A model generated the notes under the pieces. That model was not told the origin of the DNA and made no database searches. It was given only the letters and a program-made list of their open reading frames with translations. Of a DNA stretch of 64,000 bases, positions 19,002 through 27,294 are shown piece after piece; position 1 is the stretch's first letter; each line of letters begins with the position of its first letter. Origin of the DNA: Reinekea marina (GTDB taxonomy: Bacteria; Pseudomonadota; Gammaproteobacteria; Pseudomonadales; Natronospirillaceae); assembly GCF_030409715.1 (NCBI RefSeq), contig NZ_JAUFQI010000001.1, positions 916,001 to 980,000 on the forward strand, given 5' to 3'. A program made the position numbers and the translations under genes.

Positions 19002-19221
19002 AGTGGCGTTTTTTTAGTCAATTAATGAGTACTCACCATTCTATGAGAGTTGAAGTCGTTATAAATTGAACTTGATCGCGAAATTGAACCTAAAACCAAC
19101 GAGGGATGTGACCAAAAGGGTCAGTCTTCAGAATTACTAGGTACTTTGAACAGGCAAATGAGCAACTAACTAGGGCAAAGAAAATAACGAAGAAAGGAAC
19201 CTGAAAAACATTCACAGAATC

Positions 19222-19230
19222 TGTGGATAA
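19222..19230 (-). promoter_or_regulatory. DnaA box (TTATCCACA on the minus strand)
   Basis: The plus strand reads TGTGGATAA, an exact match to the high-affinity DnaA box. A weaker copy, TGGGTATAA (7 of 9), follows at about 19234-19242, and CACAG-AAT-CTGTG makes a small dyad over its left edge. A single exact box does not make an origin; it could regulate the following promoter. Confidence 0.5.
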
Positions 19231-19246
19231 CTTTGGGTATAACCCT

Positions 19247-19364
19247 TGAGCACTTTATTCAAACGCCCGTAGATACGGGCTTAGTGCTCATTGGCGATTT
19301 TTCGCTCCATTGCTATGCAGCCCCCTGCCTATAAGGGGGTTGAAAGAAAGGCAAGCTTTTTTTT
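19247..19364 (+). ncRNA. Possible structured small RNA
   Basis: Three stem-loops lie in tandem and end in a T-run. Stem 1 pairs TGAGCACT (19247-19254) with AGTGCTCA (19283-19290) and encloses GCCCGT/ACGGGC (19265-19280). Stem 2 is GCGA/TCGC (19294-19305). Stem 3 pairs CAGCCCCCT (19318-19326) with AGGGGGTTG (19334-19342). Eight T follow at 19357-19364, and the loop of stem 3 (GCCT) can pair with AGGC at 19349-19352. TATAAC at 19238-19243 would place a transcript start near 19250, just inside stem 1, although no clear -35 is seen. It matches no RNA family I recognise; it could instead be a cluster of regulatory dyads. Confidence 0.3.
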
Positions 19365-19377
19365 AAGGATTATAGGC

Positions 19378-19409
19378 TTGACATTGGCGAATTTCGGGCA
19401 ATATCTAAT
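19378..19409 (+). promoter_or_regulatory. Candidate sigma70 promoter for nrdR-rib operon
   Basis: TTGACA at 19378-19383 is a perfect -35; TATCTA (spacer 18) or TCTAAT (spacer 20) would serve as an imperfect -10. It points at nrdR about 140 bases away. The weak -10 keeps confidence low. Confidence 0.35.
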
Positions 19410-19550
19410 GTGTGAATAACCAACTGCCGTGGAACACCTTTTTTTATCGGCCGCGGTAAAAGTCAAGAAGATTTTTACTGTTTTTTTAGCTTCTTTAAGC
19501 ATTTCACATTACACTCTGGCGCTGTTCGAGATATAAGAGAGATACGCCCT

Positions 19551-20006
19551 ATGCATTGCCCATTTTGCAACGCGCAAGACACCAAAGTCATCGATTCCAG
19601 ATTAGTTGCAGAAGGTGACCAGGTGCGACGTCGCCGTGAGTGTGTATCTTGCGGAGAACGTTACACCACCTATGAAACGGCCGAGCTAGTTATGCCTAAA
19701 ATTATAAAGCATAACGGTAATCGTGAATCTTTTGATGAGGATAAACTAAGAGCTGGATTACAACGCGCCCTAGAGAAACGCCCTGTATCGGTTGAAAGCG
19801 TAGAAGCGTCATTAATGCGAATCAAGCAAGCCTTAAGGGCAACAGGCGAGCGCGAGTTAGCCTCGCGGAAATTGGGTGATTTCGTCATGGATGAATTAAA
19901 AGATTTAGACCAAGTGGCCTATGTTCGATTTGCGTCGGTTTATCGCAGCTTCCAAGACTTGAGCGAATTTCGCAGTGAAATCGATCGGTTGGAGAGCCAA
20001 GAATAG
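19551..20006 (+). CDS. nrdR: Transcriptional repressor NrdR
   Basis: Represses ribonucleotide reductase genes in response to bound ATP/dATP. The 151-residue protein has the N-terminal zinc ribbon C3-P-F-C6 ... C31-V-S-C34, the basic R-R-R-R-E-C that contacts DNA, and an ATP-cone domain from about residue 48 ([10 protein letters not shown]). It is the first gene of the rib operon, directly abutting ribD (no gap), an arrangement common in gammaproteobacteria. Confidence 0.97.
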   Translation: MHCPFCNAQDTKVIDSRLVAEGDQVRRRRECVSCGERYTTYETAELVMPKIIKHNGNRESFDEDKLRAGLQRALEKRPVSVESVEASLMRIKQALRATGERELASRKLGDFVMDELKDLDQVAYVRFASVYRSFQDLSEFRSEIDRLESQE

Positions 20007-21104
20007 ATGTCAGTTGGCAATAAAGATGCATTTTGGATGGCCAAAGCGATTGGTTTGGCTAAAAAAGGCCGTTTTACCACCACACCGAACCCAAATGTTG
20101 GCTGCGTTATTGTTAAGAATGGTGAAATAATTGGTCAGGGCTACCACTATAAAGCAGGGGAGCCGCATGCGGAGGTGCATGCCTTGGCTGAAGCAGGCAA
20201 AAACGCGCAAGGTGCAACGGCTTACGTAACGTTAGAACCCTGCAGTCATACAGGCAAAACCCCGCCATGTGCGCAAGCATTAATTGAAGCCAAGGTCGCA
20301 AGAGTAGTCTGCGCGATGACCGACCCTAATCCGCAAGTGGCCGGGTCGGGTTTCAATCAGTTAAAGTCTCAAGGAATTGAGGTGGAAGTCGGCGTTCTTG
20401 CTGGCGAAGCTGAAGCGATCAATCGAGGATTTTTAAAGAGAATGAGGGCTAAAAGCCCTTTCGTTCAGGTTAAAATGGCCTCCAGTCTTGATGGTGGAAC
20501 CGCCATGGCGAATGGCGAAAGCCAGTGGATTACTGGGCGTGAGGCACGTCAAGACGTTCAGCGCTACCGAGCGCAAGCGTGCGCTATCGTAACAGGGGTG
20601 GGGACCGTGCAGGCAGATGATCCGAGCCTGAATGTTCGCCTAACCGGTGATTCTCGGCAACCCGATAGAATTATCCTCGACTCAACACTCACCACGCCAT
20701 TTACGGCAAACCTGTTTACCTTGCCCGGTAAAACCATCATCGTTCACAGCAGTCAGAGCAGTGAACGAATTGCATCTTTTAAGGCTAAAGATCTGGAACT
20801 GGTGTATTTGCCTCAATCTAACGGTAAAAGAGGAGTCTCACTGGAGGCTTTTATGACCTGGGCTGGTGAGCGTTACAATCATTTGTGGGTTGAGGCCGGT
20901 GCAACGTTAGCGGGTGCTTTTATCACTGAACATTATGCTGATGAAGTGGTATTATACCAAGCGCCTGTTTTCTTGGGTGCGACGGCACGGCCAGTCATCA
21001 AAGAAGAACTTGCAAACCTAGCGGATAAGCTACAATTCAAAGTACTTGATCAGCGGTTTGTGGGCCAAGATGTGCGCTGGGTGTTAAAGCCCATTGCTCA
21101 GTAA
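20007..21104 (+). CDS. ribD: Bifunctional pyrimidine deaminase/reductase RibD
   Basis: Catalyses deamination and then side-chain reduction of the riboflavin pyrimidine precursor. The N-terminal deaminase domain (to about 145) has the zinc site H54-A-E56, C79 and C88 (P-C-S-H-T-G-K-T-P-P-C). The C-terminal reductase domain contains K-M-A-S-S-L-D-G and the G-V-G-T-V segment. At 365 residues it is full length. Start ATG follows the nrdR stop immediately, so translation is probably coupled. The next gene is ribB, not ribE, with an 89-base gap. Confidence 0.96.
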   Translation: MSVGNKDAFWMAKAIGLAKKGRFTTTPNPNVGCVIVKNGEIIGQGYHYKAGEPHAEVHALAEAGKNAQGATAYVTLEPCSHTGKTPPCAQALIEAKVARVVCAMTDPNPQVAGSGFNQLKSQGIEVEVGVLAGEAEAINRGFLKRMRAKSPFVQVKMASSLDGGTAMANGESQWITGREARQDVQRYRAQACAIVTGVGTVQADDPSLNVRLTGDSRQPDRIILDSTLTTPFTANLFTLPGKTIIVHSSQSSERIASFKAKDLELVYLPQSNGKRGVSLEAFMTWAGERYNHLWVEAGATLAGAFITEHYADEVVLYQAPVFLGATARPVIKEELANLADKLQFKVLDQRFVGQDVRWVLKPIAQ

Positions 21105-21193
21105 AAATCTTGAATTTATCGAATTCGGCCACACTATTTGGCTGATAAATCGCAACAAATCATCAGGTCCATCACGCATTTAAGAGGCTTTTT

Positions 21194-22309
21194 GTGGCTT
21201 TAAATAGTATTGAAGAAATTATTGAAGATATTCGCCACGGCAAAATGGTGATTTTGCTCGATGACGAAGATCGTGAAAACGAAGGCGACCTAATCGTCGC
21301 GGCCGAAAAGGTGACTCCAGAAATCATTAATTTTATGGCTACCAAAGCGCGTGGCCTTATTTGCTTAACCCTAACAGGTGAGCGATGTGATTTCTTAGGA
21401 TTACCGCCAATGGTTAAAAGTAATCAGGCCGCCCATAGCACGCCTTTTACTGTATCTATTGAGGCATCCGAAGGTGTGACAACGGGAATATCGGCGGCCG
21501 ACCGTGCTAAAACGATTTTAGACGCGGTCAATCCGCAGGGCAAACCCGAAGACATCGTACAACCGGGTCATATTTTCCCGCTGCGAGCCCAACCTGGTGG
21601 CGTGCTCAGTCGTGCTGGCCACACTGAAGCGGGTTGTGATTTGGCGAGAATGGCGGGGTTGTTACCTGCGGCGGCGATCGTTGAAATTATGAACGATGAT
21701 GGAACCATGGCACGCTTGCCCGATTTAATTCCGTTTGCGAAAGAACATGGACTTAAAATAGGTACCATTGCTGACTTAATTCACTACCGAATTCTCAATG
21801 AACGCACCATCGAAGAAGTTAAAACACAAACCTTAGAAACCAAAGCGGGAGTGTTTGAAGTTAAGGCCTATCAAGATCATTTGTCGGGCGGTACGCACTT
21901 AGCGCTTACAAAAGGTGCGCCTTTTAAAGCGGAAGATCCTACCTTAGTTCGAGTGCACGTGACTTCTACCTTGAAAGATTTGTTGGGCGTTAAAAGCGAC
22001 GAGCACAAAAGTTGGTCTTTAGAAGCTGCTTTAGAGCAAGTGAGTGCAGAAGGTGCTGGGGTGGTGGTATTGCTCGATGTTCAGGAATCTGTCGATATCG
22101 AAACTGAAATGCAGCTAGCGTCAGGTAGTGCCAATAAACAGAAGAACCCGAATGTCGATAAATACGGCACCTATAATACGGTGGGTACCGGGTCTCAAAT
22201 TTTAAGGGAGCTTGGCATTGGTAAAATGCGACTAATGAGTTCTCCGATTCGTTTTGGCGGAATTTCAGGGTTCGACCTTGAAGTCGTCGAATACATAGAA
22301 CCGAAATAA
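21194..22309 (+). CDS. ribB: 3,4-dihydroxy-2-butanone 4-phosphate synthase with inactive GTP cyclohydrolase II-like domain
   Basis: The N-terminal domain (1-200) makes the four-carbon precursor of riboflavin from ribulose 5-phosphate; [11 protein letters not shown] and the R-x-G-H-T-E-A segment are intact. The C-terminal domain (about 205-371) follows the GTP cyclohydrolase II fold but lacks the zinc cysteines and the R-V-H-S-E-C motif, reading V-R-V-H-V-T-S-T instead, so it is very likely not a cyclohydrolase. Such RibBA-like proteins with a dead second domain (RibBX type) are known; a separate ribA is then needed elsewhere. The start is GTG at 21194. Confidence 0.93.
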   Translation: MALNSIEEIIEDIRHGKMVILLDDEDRENEGDLIVAAEKVTPEIINFMATKARGLICLTLTGERCDFLGLPPMVKSNQAAHSTPFTVSIEASEGVTTGISAADRAKTILDAVNPQGKPEDIVQPGHIFPLRAQPGGVLSRAGHTEAGCDLARMAGLLPAAAIVEIMNDDGTMARLPDLIPFAKEHGLKIGTIADLIHYRILNERTIEEVKTQTLETKAGVFEVKAYQDHLSGGTHLALTKGAPFKAEDPTLVRVHVTSTLKDLLGVKSDEHKSWSLEAALEQVSAEGAGVVVLLDVQESVDIETEMQLASGSANKQKNPNVDKYGTYNTVGTGSQILRELGIGKMRLMSSPIRFGGISGFDLEVVEYIEPK

Positions 22310-22357
22310 TATAACGTTGGGCGTAAATGCGCCTTACGACCAATATAGGATTAGAAA

Positions 22358-22846
22358 ATGTCTATTAAAGTAATTGAAGGTGATTTCTCTGCAAACCAAG
22401 GGCAATACGCTATTGTGGTGACGCGTTGGAATAGTTTTGTTGTTGATCATTTGCAGGCGGGTGCCATTGATGCGCTTAAGCGTCATGGTATAAAAGAAGA
22501 TCAAATCACAATTGTTAAAGCACCGGGTGCTTATGAGTTGCCGCTAGTGTGTCAACGCCTAGCAGATAAAGGCGATTATGATGCCATTATTGCTTTGGGC
22601 GCGGTAATTCGAGGTGGAACACCTCACTTTGATTATGTGGCGGGTGAAGCCGCAGGTGGTTTAAACAGTGTTGCGTTAACTATGGATATTCCGGTTGTGT
22701 TTGGCGTATTAACGGTTGATTCAATTGAGCAAGCCATTGAGCGCAGTGGTACCAAAGCGGGTAACAAAGGTGCAGAAGCCGCTGAAGTGGCCTTAGAAAT
22801 GGTAAATCTTTGTGAAAACATTGGCCGTCCCGTGGTGGAGCAATAA
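22358..22846 (+). CDS. ribH: 6,7-dimethyl-8-ribityllumazine synthase
   Basis: Penultimate enzyme of riboflavin synthesis; condenses the pyrimidine and the butanone phosphate, assembling as a large oligomer. The 162 residues are typical. Markers are the W-N-S-F near residue 25 for substrate stacking, P-G-A-Y-E-L-P, and [14 protein letters not shown] with the catalytic His. An ATG start with an AGGATTAG ribosome site precedes it; the stop is immediately followed by nusB. Confidence 0.97.
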   Translation: MSIKVIEGDFSANQGQYAIVVTRWNSFVVDHLQAGAIDALKRHGIKEDQITIVKAPGAYELPLVCQRLADKGDYDAIIALGAVIRGGTPHFDYVAGEAAGGLNSVALTMDIPVVFGVLTVDSIEQAIERSGTKAGNKGAEAAEVALEMVNLCENIGRPVVEQ

Positions 22847-23290
22847 ATGACCAATCAAAAACCTAACGCAAACCAGCGTCGTAAAGCACGTAAATTGGCT
22901 TTGCAGGCTTTGTATCAGTGGCATGTAGCTGAGTCTCCTATTCATCAAATTGAGGCTGAGTTTTTAGTCGACAATGATATGAGTAAGGTCGATAAAGAGT
23001 ATTTTTGCGATGTACTGCGTGGCGTTCCCGCACGTAAATCAGAGCTCGATGAGCACATTGAGAAGTACATTGATCGTAACTTGAAAGACTTAACGCCAGT
23101 TGAGTTAGCCATTTTACGCATGGGTACCTTTGAACTAGTGTCTCGCATTGATGTGCCTTACAAGGTTATCATCAACGAAGGCGTAGAGCTTTCAAAAGCC
23201 TTCGGGGCGAATGAAGCTCACCGCTTCGTCAACGGCATCCTAGACAAACTAGCCCAAGACCTACGCATCGCCGAAGTTAAGGCGAAGTAA
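22847..23290 (+). CDS. nusB: Transcription antitermination factor NusB
   Basis: All-helical RNA-binding protein that joins NusE (S10) on boxA in rRNA antitermination. The 147 residues are typical. Markers are [15 protein letters not shown] at the start, [17 protein letters not shown], and the C-terminal [16 protein letters not shown] abuts the ribH stop. The repeat array begins shortly after the gene. Confidence 0.97.
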   Translation: MTNQKPNANQRRKARKLALQALYQWHVAESPIHQIEAEFLVDNDMSKVDKEYFCDVLRGVPARKSELDEHIEKYIDRNLKDLTPVELAILRMGTFELVSRIDVPYKVIINEGVELSKAFGANEAHRFVNGILDKLAQDLRIAEVKAK

Positions 23291-23322
23291 GGGCGTGAAC
23301 GGTGCCTTTTGGGCATCCGCTT

Positions 23323-23414
23323 GCTGCGGGCTACGAGCTGCGGGTTTAACCACTTCCGCTTGTGGCCTCTGCTGTTAAGTGTTTTGTCTCTACCCGCGGC
23401 TCGAAGCCCGCAGC
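23323..23414. repeat. Inverted pair of 7-mer arrays at the left end of the repeat region
   Basis: GCTGCGG-GCTACGA-GCTGCGG (23323-23343) is the inverse of CCGCGGC-TCGAAGC-CCGCAGC (23394-23414), matching at 19 of 21 positions. The arms could form a long cruciform or RNA hairpin around a 50-base loop just after nusB. The right arm belongs to the first 354-bp unit. Confidence 0.7.
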
Positions 23415-24485
23415 CTAAAACAGTGGCTATTCCCGCTTTGGCGGCGGGTTCCACTTCCGTGGGTCGCTGTTCGCGCATCCAGTACCGCTAAACTTCGGCA
23501 TCCATGCCTCAGATGCCCACTCCAGCGAAACCCACCACCAAAGCTAACCATCAGCTCTAAGTTCAAGTAGGTGTGTTCGTAGCAAAGCGAAGACACGAAG
23601 TAGGGTGCCACGAGTCAGGCTTTTGGGCTCCGGTATTAATTTAAGCCGTTCATAACAACTCGCTGCGCTCAAACAGTCATTCACTTTTAAATTAACACCC
23701 TCACCCAAGCCCAACTCTAATGCTGCTGTAAAATGTTTTAGTCAAACCCGCAGCTCGAAGCCCGCAGCCTAAAACAGTGGCTATTCCCGCTTTGGCGGCG
23801 CGTTCCACTTCCGCGGGTCGCTGTTCGCGCATCCAGTACCGCTAAACTTCGGCATCCATGCCTCAGATGCCCACTCCAGCGAAACCCACCACCAAAGCTA
23901 ACCATCAGCTCTAAGTTCAAGTAGGTGTGTTCGTAGCAAAGCGAAGACACGAAGTAGGGTGCCACAAGTCAGGCTTTTGGGCTCCGGTATTAATTTAAGC
24001 CGTTCATAACAACTCGCTGCGCTCAAACAGTCATTCACTTTTAAATTAACACCCTCACCCAAGCCCAACTCTAATGCTGCTGTAAAATGTTTTAGTCAAA
24101 CCCGCAGCTCGAAGCCCGCAGCCTAAAACAGTGGCTATTCCCGCTTTGGCGGCGCGTTCCACTTCCGCGGGTCGCTGTTCGCGCATCCAGTACCGCTAAA
24201 CTTCGGCATCCATGCCTCAGATGCCCACTCCAGCGAAACCCACCACCAAAGCTAACCATCAGCTCTAAGTTCAAGTAGGTGTGTTCGTAGCAAAGCGAAG
24301 ACACGAAGTAGGGTGCCACGAGTCAGGCTTTTGGGCTCCGGTATTAATTTAAGCCGTTCATATCAACTCGCTGCGCTCAAACAGTCATTCACTTTTAAAT
24401 TAACCCCCTCACCCAAGCCCAACTCTAATACAGCTTTTAAGTGTTTTGACCTTACCCGCAGCTCGAAGCCCGCAGCCTAAAACAC
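23377..24485. repeat. Tandem array of three 354-bp repeats plus a partial fourth
   Basis: Units run 23377-23730, 23731-24084 and 24085-24438, with a partial unit from 24439 to about 24485. Spacing is exactly 354 bases each time. I count only a few substitutions between units, for example gccacaagtc versus gccacgagtc, and cataac versus catatc; the first unit differs mainly at its left edge. Each unit starts with the 7-mer run CCGCAGC-TCGAAGC-CCGCAGC. The minus strand of each carries a matching 73-75-codon ORF, but this probably follows from duplication rather than coding. The lack of divergence points to recent amplification. No transposase lies inside or next to the array. Confidence 0.92.
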
Positions 24486-24499
24486 TGATGTTATCTTAC

Positions 24500-24527
24500 T
24501 TGCAGCTTGAAGCTTGCAGCTTGCAGC
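24500..24527. repeat. Four tandem 7-mers (TTGCAGC family)
   Basis: TTGCAGC, TTGAAGC, TTGCAGC, TTGCAGC follow one another without gaps. The pattern YYGMAGC also describes the 7-mers inside each 354-bp unit, so both belong to one repeat family. Similar heptad runs are frequent between genes in Pseudomonas-like genomes. Confidence 0.75.
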
Positions 24528-24551
24528 TTATAACCGTCCAATTAAAAAAAC

Positions 24552-25694
24552 CTAAAAACTCCCCGGTAACAAATGCTTTCGACCAATATTTCTAAGCTCC
24601 CTTTCGCCACACAATGCCATGGTGATATCGAGCTCTTTATGAACAATTTCTAAGGTTTTGGTCACGCCCTGTTCACCCATTGCGCCGAGACCGTATAAAA
24701 ATGGACGCCCGATGTAGGTGCCTTTTGCACCTAATGCAATGGCTTTGAGTACGTCTTGACCGCTTCGAATACCGCCGTCTACGTGCACTTCAATCTGGTC
24801 GCCGACAGCGTCGACGATATCTTTTAATTGCGAGATGGATGAAGGGGCACCGTCGAGCTGTCGGCCTCCATGATTCGAAACTATTATGGCGTCGGCCCCC
24901 GTTTCTTCAGCGAGCTTGGCATCTTCAGTATCTAAAATGCCTTTTAGAATTAATTTTCCGCCCCACTTTTTCTTGATCCATTCTACATCTTTCCAGTTCA
25001 GTTGAGGGTCAAACTGCTCGGCTGTCCAGCTAAAGAGTGAGTCCAGATTACTAACCCCTTCGGCGTGACCAATAATGTTACGAAACCCTTTTCGTTTAGT
25101 GGCTAGCATTCTCATAGCCCATAGAGGTTTCGCTGCAATTTGGGTTAAACCTTTGATCGATTTATAGGGTGCAGTTGATAAGCCATTGCGAACGTCTTTG
25201 TGGCGTTGGCCCAGTATTTGTAAATCGAGTGTGAGTACCAGTGCACTGCATTTTGCGGCTTTCGCCCGATCAATCAGGCTCTCTAAAAACCGCTTGTCTT
25301 TCATAACATACAATTGAAACCAAAATGGAGCTTGCGTGTGTTCGGCTACATCTTCAATAGAACAAATACTCATGGTTGACAGTGTGAAGGGGACGCCAAA
25401 CTTTTCAGCCGCTTTTGCCGCATGAATTTCACCATCGGCTCTTTGCATGCCCGCCAGCCCGGTGGGTGCCAGTGCAACTGGCATGAAGGTGTTATTGCCT
25501 ACCATGGGCATTGCTGTGGAGCGGTTTGTCATGTCAACGGCGACACGTTGGCGAAGTTTAATTTTTTGAAAGTCACTTTCGTTGGCTCTATAGGTTGATT
25601 CTGTCCAAGAACCAGAGTCGGCGTAGTCATAAAACATTCTTGGGACGCGCTTTTCTGCCAGTTTTCTTAAATCTTCAATCGTGCACACGGTCAT
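24552..25694 (-). CDS. lldD: FMN-dependent alpha-hydroxy-acid dehydrogenase, L-lactate dehydrogenase-like
   Basis: TIM-barrel flavoenzyme of 380 residues that oxidises a 2-hydroxy acid, most likely L-lactate, passing electrons to the quinone pool or to oxygen. Markers are F-Y-D-Y-A-D-S-G-S near residue 21, A-L-A-P-T-G-L-A-G-M (FMN phosphate side), and the active-site block S-N-H-G-G-R-Q-L-D-G with the catalytic His and substrate-binding Arg. L-lactate is the commonest substrate, but glycolate or mandelate relatives share all these motifs. The gene stands alone, with no lactate permease next to it. It ends 25 bases beyond the 7-mer repeat. Confidence 0.82.
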   Translation of the reverse strand: MTVCTIEDLRKLAEKRVPRMFYDYADSGSWTESTYRANESDFQKIKLRQRVAVDMTNRSTAMPMVGNNTFMPVALAPTGLAGMQRADGEIHAAKAAEKFGVPFTLSTMSICSIEDVAEHTQAPFWFQLYVMKDKRFLESLIDRAKAAKCSALVLTLDLQILGQRHKDVRNGLSTAPYKSIKGLTQIAAKPLWAMRMLATKRKGFRNIIGHAEGVSNLDSLFSWTAEQFDPQLNWKDVEWIKKKWGGKLILKGILDTEDAKLAEETGADAIIVSNHGGRQLDGAPSSISQLKDIVDAVGDQIEVHVDGGIRSGQDVLKAIALGAKGTYIGRPFLYGLGAMGEQGVTKTLEIVHKELDITMALCGERELRNIGRKHLLPGSF

Positions 25695-25952
25695 TTCAAT
25701 GGCCTCGCTCTGTTGTTAGGTTGTCTTATCTTTAAAATCGCCTATTGGTTAATTTTTGGCAAATTGTTTCTATCATGTGCTCTCAACGGACTTGCTAAAT
25801 GGCTTGAAACCTTTGCATTTGCGGGCTCATTGGCTTTTGCAATTGGTCTTACCAATTCCTTTGTTGATGTTTTGAAGGTTAATTTGAACGGCGTTGTAGA
25901 ATTTTTTATCGCTTTGCAATAGGCTAATTTTATCTTTTCTTTAGGCTTTATT

Positions 25953-26735
25953 ATGAAAACGGCTTTGTTTGCAGTGTTTTTGATGCTTTTTTTAGCCACG
26001 GGCATCATTACTTTATTAGGATTGATCCATAAAGTTCGGATTGAAAAAACGTACTTGAACAAGTTGTTTTTTGCGTTGATATTAGAGCTTTCTGGGGCGG
26101 TGATCTATTTGTTTACTGAAACCGAGTTTTTTGAAGTCACTGCAACACCACCTACGCCTGTTTCAGAAATTCATTCTCTAGCGGATGAGCTGTCGCAGCG
26201 TTTTCCCGATGAGTCGGTGTCTTCAATCGAAGCAAGACTGCGCCTTTACGATGGTATAGAAAGCGCCCTAGAAGACTCGAATGCTGAAATAGATAAATTA
26301 TCGACAGAACTCAGTGTACTGGCGCAAGAGCAGATGAATTTGGAGCAAGAGCTGGAGTTGCGAGTTAACCAAATTAAATTGTTGAACAGCGAAATAAAAG
26401 CGCGCCAAGAGGCGATGGCAAAGCTAACAAAGTTAGAAAAGCAGTTCTTAGTGAAGATGGCGGAGCTTAACAGTCGGATTAGTGAGTGGGGTGCTTCGAT
26501 CAACTTTCGTTGGCAGCCAGAAGAGAAGCGTGAGGTAGCGCTGATGTTGCAAGAGGCATTCAAAGAAATTGGTTTTATGGAGGCGAATGAATTGCCCAAT
26601 GATGATCCGATGACGGCGCACGCTATTTTGGAGCGATACCAAAAGAAGAAACGTTTTAAAGAAGTCGGCTTTTTAACGCCTCAAGTGGTAGCGTTTATTG
26701 TTCAAGATTATTTATCGCCCGGTCTCGTTCGCTAA
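25953..26735 (+). CDS. Membrane-anchored coiled-coil protein of unknown function
   Basis: A 260-residue protein I do not recognise. Two hydrophobic helices (about 4-26 and 38-56) are separated by a short basic loop, H-K-V-R-I-E-K. A long Glu/Leu/Lys-rich coiled coil follows (about 95-175), then a compact C-terminal region (about 185-260) ending P-Q-V-V-A-F-I-V-Q-D-Y-L. The topology suggests an inner-membrane hairpin with the coiled coil on the periplasmic or cytoplasmic side; the polarity is unclear. It sits between lldD (divergent) and rpsT (convergent) and ends at a strong bidirectional terminator. The coding pattern is consistent throughout. Confidence 0.75.
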   Translation: MKTALFAVFLMLFLATGIITLLGLIHKVRIEKTYLNKLFFALILELSGAVIYLFTETEFFEVTATPPTPVSEIHSLADELSQRFPDESVSSIEARLRLYDGIESALEDSNAEIDKLSTELSVLAQEQMNLEQELELRVNQIKLLNSEIKARQEAMAKLTKLEKQFLVKMAELNSRISEWGASINFRWQPEEKREVALMLQEAFKEIGFMEANELPNDDPMTAHAILERYQKKKRFKEVGFLTPQVVAFIVQDYLSPGLVR

Positions 26736-26755
26736 TAAATAGGCAATCTACAGCC

Positions 26756-26784
26756 AAAAAAAAACCAGCCGAGGCTGGTTTTTT
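26756..26784. terminator. Bidirectional Rho-independent terminator
   Basis: AAAACCAGCC (26761-26770) pairs with GGCTGGTTTT (26773-26782). A T-run follows on the plus strand and an A-run precedes (T-run on the minus strand), so it can stop both the coiled-coil gene and rpsT transcripts. Confidence 0.9.
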
Positions 26785-26799
26785 GCATTAGCTGTAAAA

Positions 26800-27069
26800 T
26801 TAAGCCGCTTTAAGCGCTTTAACTTTAGCATTTAGACGACTCATAGTACGACTCGCCTTGCCTTTGCTGATGATGCCTTTACGTGCCATGCCATCTAAAA
26901 CTGGCTGTGCCGTTAGAAGTGCTTTGTTTGCTTCTTCGTATTTGCCCGCTTCAATCTGAGCGACTACTTTTTTAACGTAGGTACGAACCATTGAACGCAT
27001 GCTTGCATTACGTGCGCGACGGACCACAGCCTGACGAGCGCGCTTACGAGAACCAGCAGAATTTGCCAC
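26800..27069 (-). CDS. rpsT: 30S ribosomal protein S20
   Basis: Basic 89-residue ribosomal protein binding 16S rRNA: A-N-S-A-G-S-R-K-R-A-R-Q at the start, a long lysine/arginine-rich helix, and the conserved K-G-I-I-S-K-G-K-A-S-R at about 64-74. The start codon is GTG, with an AAGGAG ribosome site about 7 bases upstream. In E. coli the S20 gene has a UUG start that takes part in autoregulation; the weak start here may play a similar role. A near-consensus promoter lies 50 bases upstream. Confidence 0.98.
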   Translation of the reverse strand: MANSAGSRKRARQAVVRRARNASMRSMVRTYVKKVVAQIEAGKYEEANKALLTAQPVLDGMARKGIISKGKASRTMSRLNAKVKALKAA

Positions 27070-27118
27070 AGGATGCTCCTTAAGTATTTAGTGTTTGATG
27101 ATAAATTTCGAGGGCGCG

Positions 27119-27147
27119 ATTCTATTGATTCGCTATGCCAATGTCAA
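27119..27147 (-). promoter_or_regulatory. Sigma70 promoter of rpsT
   Basis: On the minus strand TTGACA (27142-27147) is followed by a 17-base spacer and TAGAAT (27119-27124). This is a perfect -35 and a 5/6 -10 at ideal spacing. Transcription would start near 27112, giving a leader of about 43 bases. Confidence 0.8.
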
Positions 27148-27294
27148 CGGAATCTACCAGTTATATGTTGCATTGTGTAATTTGACGGTGTTTTGCATCG
27201 TTTAGGCAGCCGGATACCAAGGGTGAGCAGCTTGCGGGATGATTACGTTCGCTAGTACACTTCGCGACGTGTTCCATTCTATGATATTTAATAA

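Larger units (their letters stand above)
19002..19550. other. 549-bp intergenic region between lipoprotein gene and nrdR
   Basis: The longest non-repetitive gap in the window, between divergent genes. It holds a consensus DnaA box (19222-19230), a cluster of three hairpins followed by eight T (19247-19364), and a TTGACA-led promoter candidate (19378 onward). The lipoprotein-proximal 180 bases show no feature I can support. No convincing ORF or FMN riboswitch pattern was seen. Confidence 0.6.

Noticed and set aside
19002..19550. Replication origin
   Set aside because: Only one exact DnaA box, no AT-rich unwinding element recognised, and no dnaA, dnaN or parAB nearby.
19002..21193. FMN riboswitch ahead of the rib genes
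   Set aside because: The conserved RFN core is absent before nrdR and in the ribD-ribB gap; GGCCGCGGTAA at about 19449 is only a partial resemblance.
23390..24319. Three matching ORFs of 73-75 codons on the minus strand of the tandem repeat units
   Set aside because: They are identical because the DNA units are identical; no ribosome site or known domain, and the composition is not like the neighbouring genes.
23377..24485. CRISPR array
   Set aside because: Units are 354 bases, adjacent without spacers, and no cas gene is present.
25713..25922. 69-codon hydrophobic ORF starting with TTG between lldD and the coiled-coil gene
   Set aside because: Weak start, no ribosome site and an overlapping longer frame on the other strand; nothing supports coding.
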